This document shows positions 8,453 through 19,232 of a stretch of 64,000 nucleotides of DNA, piece after piece. Both the position numbers and the translations under genes were made by a program. The notes beneath the pieces were generated by a model, which ran no database searches, was not told the DNA's origin, and saw nothing but the letters and a program-made list of their open reading frames with translations. Numbering within the stretch: the stretch's first letter is position 1; each line of letters opens with the position of its first letter. Source of the stretch: Lotus japonicus (lineage: Eukaryota; Streptophyta; Magnoliopsida; Fabales; Fabaceae); NCBI RefSeq assembly GCF_012489685.1, contig NC_080042.1, forward strand, positions 5,148,501 through 5,212,500, read 5' to 3'.

Positions 8453-11254
8453 ATGACTCGCAACAAGAACTCTGCAATCTGTTTCTTTAAGATCATCACA
8501 ACATACATGCATTGAAGCTGGAAAACTTGTAAGCCTACTTTTCTTCATCTCTTCTTTATTTTTGTGGATTTTCTTTTGAAATTTTTACTGTCACAGGCAC
8601 AGTAGTACACACTACATGCCAATGCCAGTGCCAGTGCCATGGAGATTAGTTTTTTACCTTTCCTATGTCTTCTTGATGTACCTTGTCTTTTTGCAACATA
8701 GAAGACCAATAGTTTGTCATCATAAGTGGCCCTAAATTTGAACAAAGTTCCTCCCTTTCATGCATTTGGATTTTGGACTGATTAGGAAATAGCAGGAAAT
8801 CATTGTTATCATTGATCTAAAAAAAGAAATGTAAGCTTTCTGTTATTATTGTGAATTTCATTTTGCATGCTTACAGTATGTTCTGTGCAGAAGCTCCCAA
8901 ATGGTTTCATTAAGAAATACAGTGGTGATATGCCAAACCCAGTAATTCTCAAGCCCCCTGATAACACTAGTTGGGAGATACATTGGAGTAAACATGATTC
9001 TGATATTTGGTTTCAAAAGGGTTGGGAAGAATTTGCGAAATATTACTCCCTCTACCATGGGCACTTGGTTTTGTTTGAATTCAAGGATGCTTCTCATTTT
9101 GGGGTGCATATATTTGACAAGAGCACCCTTGAAATAGAATATCCTATGATCTATGACAATCAAGATGAAGAGAACAACAACCCTGATCAGATGAGTGACA
9201 ACTCAGTTGAGATTTTGTATGAGATACCTTCTTGGAAGAAGACTAAACTGAAATCACCCATTGCATGTCCTCAACCAAGTAAGAAATTGAGAACCAGGAC
9301 AAGCAAAGATGTTGGAAGAAGCCCTAAATTGCAAAACTTGTCTAAACAAGTCCAAACTATTGAAGGTATTCAGTCTCATGTTACAAACTTGGAGAAGTCA
9401 ACATTGGAACCTGTCCATAACGAATTGGAGGGTATGTGCTTTATTGTTGGACTATCCTCTTCACTTCACACATCAGATTGTGATTTTAAGGCCATAATTT
9501 TGTAACATAACTTTTTTGCTCAATGTTTCAGATGGTGCAGGTGGAAGCACTGAATGTCTTAAAAGGGATCACTTAACTTCTAAAACCACTAAAGCTTTGA
9601 ACCAAGCCAGAACCTTCAAATCTAAAAATCCGTCCTTCGTGAGTGTCATGAAACCTGCCTATATTTATCGACATTCCTTGGTGAGAATTTTGTTTAGCCT
9701 TATTTTTATCCGTTAAGTTAGTTTTGTATGGTGCAGAACAGCAGAAGTTTAACTTGTTAGATTTTATGGCTTGTATAAAAAAAATCCAGCATGTCTCATC
9801 ACAATTTGCAAAAAACTATTTGAAGAAGAAGAGGGATATCATTCTTCAGGTCTTGGATGGAAGAACTTGGACTGTTAGTTATAAACTCGGCAAATTCACT
9901 GCTGGATGGAAGAAGTTTGCATCAGATAATAAATTGAAGGTTGGGGACGTTTGCCGTTTTGAGCTGAACAAGAGGGGAAGCCTTTCATTGAAAGCATTGA
10001 TCTTTCCACTTGCAAGAGAACCTCATTCCCCTCAATCACAAGGTAATCCAAGTTGTTTTTTGATTCAAAGTTTTATTCTATTTGATCATCATAGTAACGG
10101 TTGTAATTTTTCTTCCTTGAAATCAGTTCAAGGAGATGGAGCCAATTGGAGAGTCCAGGACACTAAAAGTAAAACTGTTACTACTACCAGTAGAGGTAAA
10201 TCTTAGAGGTCAATGTTCTGTGACTAATTGATAGTAATTTTCTTGTTACTCCCAAATAAAGTCTAATGTTGAATAAAGTAAAAAAGAAAACATAGATGAT
10301 TCAATATTGAGCAGAGCAGCAGAGTGCATCATCCTTAAACTATATGATTATTTTCTTACCATGCATACAGGTGGGAAGGCAACTCAACAAGATTCAATGT
10401 TGATTAATCCCTTAACAAATGGAGCTCTGGATGAAGCTAACAAATTTACTTCAGAAAATCCCTGCTTCAAAGTCACAATACAACCTGATCGTGCGGGGAA
10501 TTATTACAGACCGGTAAGGTTTATAAATTAAGCAGCACATCGAAAGAGGTGTGGTAAGACCTCTCATTAGTCTCCTAGTAGTACCTTCCATTAAAATTCA
10601 TATATCTGCATAGGGGTGGTCTCATTTTTCTGGGTCAATTTTGAAATGGTCCCTCCATCCAAAATAAAAGGCATACTATTACTTTGTAGTTAGCTCCTCT
10701 GAAAGGATGTAGTTGGTTCAAAGGGTAAAAGAAGTGATCACAATGGTTGACTGAGAAACTGTTGAAGTTTAAAAAAGTGTATGATCATAACCTAAACCGT
10801 TAACTTCTTAGTCAACAGTTGTAATTACTTACTTTACCTCTTTTGAAGTGATCCTCTCACTTTATATAGATGAACTAAATCGTGTTACTTTATGTCACAC
10901 AAGCAGTTAATCTGCAGTTATTGTACTTCCATTAATTGTCAGGCTATAATCTCATGGTGGTAAAAATATTACTTGATGCAGCACGTAACTCTTACCTTCA
11001 TGAAAAAGTACTTAAATAAAAAGAAGAATGTGATGTTACAGTTTGGGAACAATTTGTGGCCTGTGAAGTTGCTCCATTCAGCCTCATATGGAGCCAAGTT
11101 GTCCAAAGGTTGGGCCCTATTTGCAGGAGAAAGTAAATTGGTAGCTGGAGATGTTTGTGTCTTTGAGCTCATCAACAAAGAAGATGCTGTGTTTGATGTT
11201 CATATTTTCAAAGGTCACTGTTCATATTTTACTCATGTGAAATGCAATGAGTAA
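8453..11254 (+). CDS. REM/VRN1-like B3-domain protein, three B3 domains (apparent exon-1 frameshift)
   Basis: Seven exons fit GT-AG rules with consistent phases: 8453-8528, 8891-9431, 9532-9680, 9790-10042, 10127-10195, 10371-10513, 10982-11254. They code for about 500 residues. Three plant B3 DNA-binding domains are visible: residues about 11-105 (FFKIIT..., KLPNGFIKKY, VILKPPD, W-WEEF, FEF), about 233-335 (NPSFVSVMK, VSSQFAKNYL, AGWKKFA, GDVCRFEL) and about 393-490 (NPCFKVTIQP, LTFMKKYL, KGWALFAGE, GDVCVFEL). The linkers are polar and lysine-rich. This is the layout of REM-family nuclear proteins. Targets are unknown. Exon 1 is 76 nt where 75 are needed: after MTRNKNSAICFFKIITTYMH one extra T gives TGA, while the next frame reads EAGKL and joins KLPNGF across the intron. 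So this is a recent pseudogene, a sequencing error, or a gene using another start. The other exons show no damage. No operon-like neighbours; transposons flank it on both sides. Confidence 0.85.
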
Positions 11255-11823
11255 AATGCACCTTTTATTTTCATTATCAAATATCAATCTATCCTTAAAT
11301 AGTTAAATGCAAATCTGGAACATTGTTGTCTACTGTACCATACCAAACTTTGCTTAATATGCAGGTTCCTTTGCTATTTTGTATTTGGTCATAGTCTGGG
11401 GGTCTTAGGTACTGCAGGATCTCTTTGCATAATCTCCAAAATATGTTGTCACAATTGAAGTTCTTATTGAAGGGTCATCTACTAAACTTTTGAAGTTCTT
11501 GAAAGAACTCTCTTTTTGAAGTTTTTGAAAGTAGCAATGTCATAAGCTGGGATTATTTTGTAGCCAAGATGTGTTTGAAATATGAAACTCATAAGGACAA
11601 TTGCAATTATAACAGAGGTTCTGAAATTTAAATGGGACAACAGTTTTTGTCAAGCCACAGTGCTATTCAATCAAAATCCCAATCACATCCTATCTAAAAT
11701 TAAATTGTCAGATTAACCATGAATTTTAACCTAAAAGAAATAAAAACAACAAAGATTGAAAGAGATAATTTCACGAATAATGTTGCTTTCACACCCTTCT
11801 TTGCGGTGGAAAGAGGTGGAAGG
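11255..11823 (+). other. 3' flank of the B3 gene
   Basis: AT-rich, with no coding signal and no clear terminal repeats. It probably includes the 3' untranslated region. It ends at the gaagg duplication of the next insertion. Confidence 0.5.
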
Positions 11824-14214
11824 TGTAACACCCTCTAAACCCTGCGTAATTTTTATAACATAAATCAGAGTAAAATGCATAACACGAGGGTGTCACACTT
11901 ATTCTCCAAAACCATAAATCAAAACACCTGTCATGGCCAACATGGGTTGGCACAACTGACTTCAGGTTCCGGGTTTAGTTCTCACCTCCCAAAGGTCGAG
12001 GGTTTGAATCCCCCTGGGGTCAGTAAAATCCCAGTTGGTGGGCAACCCTCCTCGGGGAGATCCCCCGGCGCTCCTTCTAGAAGTGGGCCTCTGCTGGCCT
12101 CCCCAGCATGCCATTGGCGCCCTGCCCGGTAGTCTGGAGGTGCTTTCTCTCCGTTCTACCATTCTTTGTAACAAAAAAAAAACACCTGTCATGCTCATAA
12201 TAAATATATAAATTTTCCAACTTTAATGTCACAACTTCATATGCATAACACAACAGATTTATTTTCAACTCCAAGATAAAACATAACCAAAAAATAAATA
12301 AGAGAGTTCATAAAATAACTCTTAACATCAAGGTACAAAACTAAGCGTTTCCCTGGTGTTACATAACAGAGCATGACTCCCCTAACTAAACCATAAATGA
12401 AATACTAGCTCATCCAACTAACCCTCGCGAGAATCTCCACTATCCTCGGTACCTGAGCGATGTCGCATAGAACATCATTCCAACAGAAGGGTGAGAACTC
12501 ATATCATATGGATAAACATAATAATAAATAATGTAAAAACTTATCTATGTTCTACATAAATTCTTCACACTCCACTTACAAATAATAAATTATGTAAGTT
12601 AATATAATCAATTAATCTCACAGTTATGACAATACTCCATAATTCATAGCATCAAGTAAGAAAATATTATTGTCTCCAATTACCACAACATCAAATCTCA
12701 AAAAATATCACAATTATCATTAATTAGCATCAACAGCTCTCTAAGGCCTAGCATAACAATTTTACAATAGCAAATATGACTCAAGTGAGACCCGTGCAAA
12801 TGTCTTTGGTACCAAAGTTGTTATCCTTAGCGGTATCACCGCGTCCACTCCAGACAGATAACCACCAATAAAGCACTCGCTCTAGGCTTCAAAACCACAT
12901 CAGTTTTGGGACAAGTCACTAGCCTCCACGAGAAGTAGCAAACATTGTCTCTTGACAACTATGCAGTTTATTGTGTAAAACTCAACTAACATATGCATTT
13001 TCAGACCATCTCCAAGTCTTAATTATTTTAGCATATTCATCACCAGCTCAACAATTCACATCATCTCCAATTTCACAAAACACACACTTACATGTTATCA
13101 ATCACACAACTTGCAATCACGGTAACTTAGCAACTTAACACATAACATCAATTCAGAAACAACATCATATAAGGAACTATTAAACATATATAAATTAAAT
13201 ATAATTCATATATAACAGGTTCTGCAACTATTATACAAAAACTAGATTCTTCCTAATTTTCCCCAAAAACTCGTCATCTCTGCACCATCTCCCTCATGCG
13301 CGCACTACCTACATGTGCCACCTCCCTCGCGCGCAACCCTCGCCATGTCCGCGCGCCACCGCGCCTTGCGCAGCACCACGCGCGCGCACCACATCTTTTT
13401 TCGAAAACAAAATTTGCACCTAAAATGACTCATTTTATTCAAAACGGTTATAAACTGTACAACAACCTACACGTTTTGTAAATCGCTGTAAATTTTCAAC
13501 TCTAAATTCGAAGTACAAAATTCAGGAAAAATCTAACACTAACAACAGTTCGTGAGAAACGAGACAGCTTAACCTATCCTCACTAAAATGCATCTAACTC
13601 GAGCTACAGACGTTGGAATGACGCGAAACCAGCGACAAACGTTTTATAACAGAAAGGGCTACAAATTTTATGAAGACTACTTCTTCAAATTTGTCATTAA
13701 CACGGCTCGAAATAGGGTTCAAGAGCTCGTAAATTTCTGCAGCCCCATGCGCGGCGCGCTACCCCCTCTCTTCCACCCACAATTCATAACCCTAAATTCA
13801 ACTATCGACCTTCAGTTTAGAAAAAACTGCATCCTAGGGTTCCTAAATCAGGCTTTCTATCATTATCCACTATCATACCAATCAAAAGAACATGAATTCA
13901 AACCCTTACCTCTTGAAGATCAAATTCTAGGTTTTCTTCTCTTTTCTCCCCTTCTCTCTTTCACGCTTCTTTTCTTCTGCTCTGCTAACTCCTCCAATTC
14001 TCAAATTTTGATTTCTCTTTTTCTATTTCACTCCTAACCCTAAAATAGTCTTATAATGGGCCCCACTCCCAACTACTCACTTAATTATCTAATAAAATCA
14101 CTTAATCACTTTATTATATAGTAAAATCACCTATTTATTCAAATCACTATATAACCTAATAATAATTAAAATAAATTAATAAATATTCTACTAATCGGAA
14201 AATGAGGTGTTACA
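11824..14214 (-). mobile_element. Solo-LTR-like insertion (2391 bp)
   Basis: The termini are TGTAACACC at 11824 and GGTGTTACA at 14214, within an exact 5-bp duplication gaagg (11819-11823 and 14215-14219), as expected of an LTR-retrotransposon solo LTR. Minus orientation is inferred from similarity of layout to the long-LTR family and from shared stretches (gagctacaga...gaatgac...cgaaacc at 13601-13630, also at 3501-3530). No gag or pol. A SINE sits inside it. The open frame at 13588-14037 has no recognisable domain and I do not call it a gene. Confidence 0.8.
11936..12178 (+). mobile_element. tRNA-derived SINE inside the LTR
   Basis: About 240 bp with pol III promoter boxes (A-box-like tggcacaactga near 11948; B box gggtttgaatcc near 11999-12010), a GC-rich body unlike its AT-rich surroundings, and an A-rich 3' end. 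It is flanked by the 15-bp duplication aaaacacctgtcatg (11921-11935 and 12179-12193), the mark of LINE-assisted insertion. Confidence 0.9.
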
Positions 14215-14411
14215 GAAGGATGAAAGAAGTAGAAAGAAAAGAAAAAGTAGAGAGAAAGTATGAGATGTGATGGATGCTAAGAAGAGAGAAATATAAATAA
14301 AAATGAGTGGAAATAAAGTGTATAAAAAATGAGGCATGAACATATTATTGTTGGAATTTTACTCCTTCGCGGTTTTTAGTGATTCGAGTTCAGTGTCTCA
14401 CTTGTCATTTA

Positions 14412-14919
14412 CACTCTGTTTGGTAGAGATGAGAGAGATAAATAAGAGAGAAGTTGAGTAGAGAGAAATAAGTGAGAAATAGAGTGGATTTATATAAGGT
14501 TGTTTGTATGGTAGAGATAAATGAGATAGATGAGATATAATGAGGTGGAAGAGAGAAAACAAATTAATTTTTAATTGAAAAAATATTTTTATAAACAAAA
14601 AAAGTATGAAAGCACATAGTGGTGGTTCTAAACCGCCACTAAATGCCTCGAAAATGAAAAAAAAAAAACAAAGTGGCGGAAAATCGCGACAAACTATTAG
14701 AGAATTAAAAAAAAAAAACTGGCACATAGTTCCCCTCCCGTCACGTCACTGTTCCTTTTCTCTCCAAATCAGAGAGACCCAAAATAGGCAAGGGCCTTAC
14801 CGATAAAACTCTCTCATCTCTCATCTCTCCAACAACAAAACACACATTGAATCTCATTCCTCCCCCTAACTCTCTTTCCCATCTCTCTCTACCCAAACCT
14901 CCCTCTACCAAACATAGTG
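14412..14919. mobile_element. MITE that seeded the tandem array (508 bp)
   Basis: Terminal inverted repeats CACTCTGTTTGGTAGAG at left and, reading from the right, CACTATGTTTGGTAGAGGG, flanked by tta (14409-14411 and 14920-14922). A 3-bp tta target fits PIF/Harbinger; the CACT ends also recall CACTA elements, so the superfamily is open. The interior contains the inverted motif ggtggttctaaaccgccac. There is no transposase. This is the only copy with a left terminus; its right half is what recurs in the array. Confidence 0.75.
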
Positions 14920-16200
14920 TTAGTGATTGAATCAAAATTTCAATATTTTGCAGCAAATTCCTGTACAATTTGAGGATTATCCAATATACATATTCCATAA
15001 AATTTACAACAAGTTCCATTAAAAGTTCTAAAAGCAAATTCTTGTCCCCGAATGATAGCTCAAGTTGTAAGAGTGGAAGAGAGAAAAAAAAATAATTTTT
15101 GATTGAAAAAATATTTTTATAAACAAAAAAAGTTTGAAAGCACATAGTGGTGGTTCTAAACCGCCACAAAATGCCTCGAAAATACCAAAAAAACAAACAA
15201 AGTTGCGGTTGAAAACCGCAACAAAGTATTAGAGAATTGAAAAAAAAAATATAAAAACTGGCACATGGTTCCTCCTCCCGTCACTGTTCCTTTTCTCTCC
15301 AAATCGGAGAGACCCAAAATAGGCATGGGGCCCACCGACACAACTCTCTCTTCTCTCAACTCTCCAACAACCAAACACACATAGAATCTCATTCCTCCCC
15401 CTAACTCTCTTTCCCATCTCTCTCTACCCAAACCTCCCTCTACCAAACATAGTGTTAGTGATTGAATCAAAATTTCAATATTTTGCTGCAAATTCCTGTA
15501 AAATTTGAGTGTTATCCAATATACAAATTCCATTAAAAGTTCTAAAAGAAAATTCCTGTCCCCGATTGATAGCTCAAGTTGTAAGAGTGGAAGAGAGAAA
15601 CAAATTAATTTTGGATTGAAAAAATATTTTTATAAACAAAAAAAAGTTTGAAAGCACATAGTGGTGGTTCTAAACCGCCACTAAATGCCTCGAAAATGCA
15701 AAAAAAAAAGTATTAGAGAATTGAAAAATAAAATAAAAACTGGCACATGGTTCCTCCTACCGTCACTGTTCCTTTTCTCTCCAAATCGGAGAGACCCAAA
15801 ATAGGAATGGGGCCCACCGATAAAACTCTCTCTTCTCTCAACTCTCTAACAACCAAACACACATATAATCTCATTCCTCCCCCTAACTCTCTCTTTCCTT
15901 TCTCTCTCTACCCGACCTCCCTCTACCACACATAGTGTTAGTGATTGAATCAAAATTTTAATATTTTGCTGCAAATTCCTATAAAATTTGAGGGTTATCC
16001 AATAAATCCATTAAAAGTTCGAAAAGCAAATTCTTGTCCCCGATTGATAGCTCAAGTTGTAAGAGTGGAAGAGAGAAAAAAAATTAATTTTTGATTGAAA
16101 AAATATATTTATAAACAAAAAAATGTCTGAAAGCACATAGTGGTGGTTCTAAACCGCCACTAAATGCCTCAAAAATGCAAAAAAAAAAAAACAAAGACAA
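14545..16200. repeat. Tandem array, left part (monomers about 480-530 bp)
   Basis: Monomer starts at gtggaagagagaaa lie at 14545, 15073, 15587 and 16065. Each unit holds the MITE right half (ggtggttctaaaccgccac, ccaaatcggagagaccc, ctctaccaaacatagtg) plus about 150-190 bp that lay outside the MITE (ttagtgattgaatc to gatagctcaagttgtaagag). The array is broken at 16200 by the gypsy element and resumes at 37730. Confidence 0.9.
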
Positions 16201-16522
16201 TGTTCTGTGCTAGAACATAGAGAGGAAAGGTAATACCCAAAGTGTGAGAGGAAAGTGATGTGAATGCTTAGAGAGAGAAACTCTAACCGCTTAGAGAGAG
16301 AAAATATAACTGAATTTCAATGCTATTATTTCTCAAATGAGCTAAGAGTCCTTTACGATTGGTATTCCCCTCCTATTTATAGAGGTGGAGTTGGGCTTTG
16401 ACTCCCTTAATCTGTCCAAATGGGCAAGTTGAGCCTAGGGAAGGGAGGCCCAAGGTCATGGCGCGTCCCCCGCCCAAGGTCAGGTTTCCTTGGCGAGGGA
16501 CCCTGGAGTCTCGCCCAATCCA
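16201..16522 (-). repeat. 3' LTR of the Tat-like element
   Basis: 322 bp, TG...CA ends (read on the minus strand TGGATTGGGCGAG...CACAGAACA). Pairs with 37411-37729 with moderate divergence (tgttctgtgc against tgtaccgtgc, small indels). Confidence 0.9.
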
Positions 16523-17197
16523 CAAGACACCGAGCTCGAAGCATGAGAGCTAAGTGTGTCTTTAAGTAAGAAATAAGGCGAGATCCCCTAAGGATACTGT
16601 CTAAAACTTAAAAACTTCAAATCTAGAAGGGAAGAACAACGGCCAACATGGCCTGATAAATAGAGCCTTTTGTAATCAACACTTTTGGACCTCTAGCCGC
16701 GCCCTCTTCTTCCGGGCGACCCAAGTCCACAAGCAGGCTTGTTGCGAAGGCTTTTAGTCTGCCCGCCTCAGCATAGTTACGCACGTGCTTTGAATCGTGA
16801 CACTCTGTCGAGTGTTGTGTCCATCCCACGCGTCGAGCCTTGAAGTGACGCCAGTGGTCTGTGAATCCACAGAATCTCAACCGCTACCTTTGACATGTTC
16901 CTTCCAGTCACGTCACAATTTTGATAATTTGAATTTCAATCAACCGGCAGCAACCGTTGCAGCTTTCACTCAATGCGGCACCCCCATTTTTCCAAAATCT
17001 ATGCCACGTCTCCCGAGGCAATCATTCCACCTTTGTCATGATGGGGCACGATTTCCCAACCGTTCATTATCCTAACCTTTAAATTCAACTTCACTCTCTT
17101 ACTTGCCACCTTTGAAACCCTTCACAGCCTTGCAAAGTTACTCAAGTTATTACCCCAGCATCTTCTCCTCTTTCGACTCAGCTCCACTCTGCAAAAG
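16523..17197 (+). other. Spacer between 3' LTR and antisense ORF
   Basis: Non-coding, GC-balanced. A TATA-like ctttaaattc (about 17079) and a pyrimidine-rich leader precede the antisense ORF, so it could hold that ORF's promoter. No polypurine tract was obvious next to the LTR. Confidence 0.4.
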
Positions 17198-17767
17198 ATG
17201 ACTCCTCAACGCCGCACCAAAGGATCCTCTCGACTCCAGGGCCCCGCTCAAACATCCCGCGCCCCGACCACTCCTCCTCCGGCCGGGGGACTTCCCCTTA
17301 AGGAAAATGAGAAAAATGCCTTCTGGAACCAAGTCCTTTCCACCCTTCCTCCGTCTGCCACCCGGAAACCCAATCTGAAAGCTATCTGCCGACCCTCTGA
17401 GTTGTCAACCGACAAATCCATCGCCGAGTTAGCCCGCCGGGTCGGAGGGTTATGCCACGAAAAGTCCCTCGAGGATATCCTTATCACCAGCCGAGGCTTG
17501 AGCATCCGTCGCCCTTAGAAGTGTCGCACACTCGAACAAGGCGCGTAAGAGCCCCACTTCTTCTATGTTTACGAGTACTTCTTTCTTGATCTGGGGATCA
17601 AACTACCCTTCTCCCCTTTTCTGTGCCAGGTTTTGAGGGAGATCAACGTAGCCCCAAGCCAACTTCATCTGAACGCCTGGGCTTTCATACGATGCTACGT
17701 GATTATGTGCAACGCCGTCAACCTCGAAGCCAAAACCTCCCATTTCTTCTATTTCTACGGCGTGGAG
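17198..17767 (+). pseudogene. Antisense ORF of the Tat-like element (putative gypsy-type transposon domain, PF04195-like)
   Basis: Runs opposite to gag. Starting at ATG 17198 the frame gives a proline- and serine-rich N terminus, then AELARRVGGLCHEKSLEDIL, two in-frame stops (17516-17518 and about 17558), then FFYVYEYFFLDLGIKLPFSP and CQVLREINVAPSQLHLNAWA. The last block is characteristic of the plant family annotated as putative gypsy type transposon (PF04195, Transposase_28), known as an extra ORF in Tat-lineage retrotransposons. Biochemical role unknown. It is cut at 17767 by the Athila-like element, and its C-terminal half was not found on the far side. Confidence 0.75.
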
Positions 17768-19102
17768 TGATGACCCTATTTTAGTAGTGTTTTTAGGGTC
17801 ATTTCTTTGTTTGTTTTGAGTCTTTTTGTTGAGTCTCATGTAGTGTTTCATGCATTCTCATGCATTTTTATTTTTTTCTTTAGTCTTTATTTAGTTTTGG
17901 TAATTTAGTAGTTTTATAGGTAGTTTTCTTGCATTTTAAGTAAAGTTTAGGACTTGCATGGTTTTGTTGTGTTTTATGAAGGACCTCTTGTGCTAATGAG
18001 CTCTTGGAGCTTCTAGAATCTTCCTTGACTTGTTGGTTAGGTTTGGAGAGCAGAAACTGAAGGAGAAAGAAGGCCAAGAAGCATGGAATTGATGAAGAAC
18101 TTAAAGAGGATTGAAAAGAGGAGTTTCAGAAGCCAAAAAGTCCTTTTCAGGCGAGCTTAAGCGCCTAGGCGCTGTGGGAATGGGCGCCTAGGCGCCAATA
18201 GGGTCCAGAGGCATGTTTTTCCACATGCAATTGGCGCTCAGGCGCTCTGAATTGGCGCCTGAGCGCCCAGCTTCGTGTAATTTGCTTATAAATAAGGCTT
18301 AGGCCAATTTCTTTGATACATTTTGACATTTTACTCATTTTTGATCAAGTTTGAGAGCTGAGGAGAACTTTGGGGCCAAGGGAGGCTTCCAACTTGTACT
18401 TTTTCTCAGGTTTTACTTACATTTTCTTTATGAATTCACTAGCCATGAGTGGCTAGTCTACATTTTGCTTTGGGTTAAGAGATTCTATGAAATTTTAGTT
18501 TGTTAAAATCCTATCTCTATGCATGAGTTCTTGATTCAATCTTGTATTTCAATTCCTTATTGCATGTTTAGCTTTGGTGCACCTTTGCTATAGGCTAGAT
18601 TATAATCAAATGGAAATTTGTTATGATTTAGGGACATGAATTGGAATAGATCCTTCTATACTTGCTTCTAGGCATAGAGTGAGGGTAGGGTTTTGTTGGC
18701 CTGAACATACATGCTTATTTAACTCTTATGAATGTTTAAGTACACAAGGAATTGGGCTTATCTTTCAGTTTGAGAGAATTACTTTTGTGAGGAATCAACT
18801 AGTAAGTACATAGGCTATAGCAACAAGAGATAAATCAAGGTTTCACATGCATAGGATAGGTGAACTAAAGTGGATTAGATGATCAACAACCCAAGGCAAT
18901 TTCTCATCAATTGTTATTTACATCATTTTCAGCATTGCTCTTTTGCAAAACCTTTGTCACAATCAACCAAAACCAATTTCTGAATTTTACTGTTTTAAGA
19001 ACTTGCAAACCTTAGGCTTAAATCAACAATTCTCACTCACAATCCCTGTGGTTCGATATTTTAAAACCCGGAGGTATTCGTACACTTGCGAATTGACCAA
19101 CA
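17768..19102 (+). repeat. 5' LTR of the Athila-like element (1335 bp)
   Basis: Begins TGATGACCCTATTTTAG, ends GACCAACA. TATA box tataaataagg at 18288-18298. Upstream of it lies a cluster of GC palindromes (GCGCCTAGGCGC at about 18159, GGCGCCTAGGCGCC at about 18185, and GGCGCT/GGCGCCTGAGCGCC at 18232-18267). Confidence 0.92.
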
Positions 19103-19108
19103 AGTTTT

Positions 19109-19126
19109 TGGCGCCGTTGCCGGGGA
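19109..19126 (+). other. Primer-binding site of the Athila-like element
   Basis: TGGCGCCGTTGCCGGGGA, six bases after the LTR end, is the well-known primer site of Athila-type elements. Confidence 0.9.
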
Positions 19127-19185
19127 TTGTTTGTGGTTTTCGATTTAAGTTAAAGAGTTTGTTTGTTCGTTTTACTAAGCATTGC

Positions 19186-19229
19186 ATTGAATAGGTGTTA
19201 CTAACCTTTTCTCTGTTTTTTGATTTCAG
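19186..19229 (+). promoter_or_regulatory. Candidate 3' splice site in the gag leader
   Basis: ttactaacc (a near-perfect TACTAAC branch-point match, about 19198-19206), a long pyrimidine tract, then gatttcag at 19222-19229, four bases before the gag ATG at 19233. No convincing donor was identified upstream. Confidence 0.45.
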
Positions 19230-19232
19230 TTT

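Noticed and set aside
10645..10680. Stowaway-like terminus (ccctccatccaaaataaaag) in intron 6 of the B3 gene
   Set aside because: No matching inverted end or TA target duplication was found in the intron.
13588..14037. 149-codon open frame as a host gene
   Set aside because: It lies inside a solo-LTR-like insertion with exact gaagg flanks, is rich in Phe/Leu/Ser, and shows no domain, promoter or introns.
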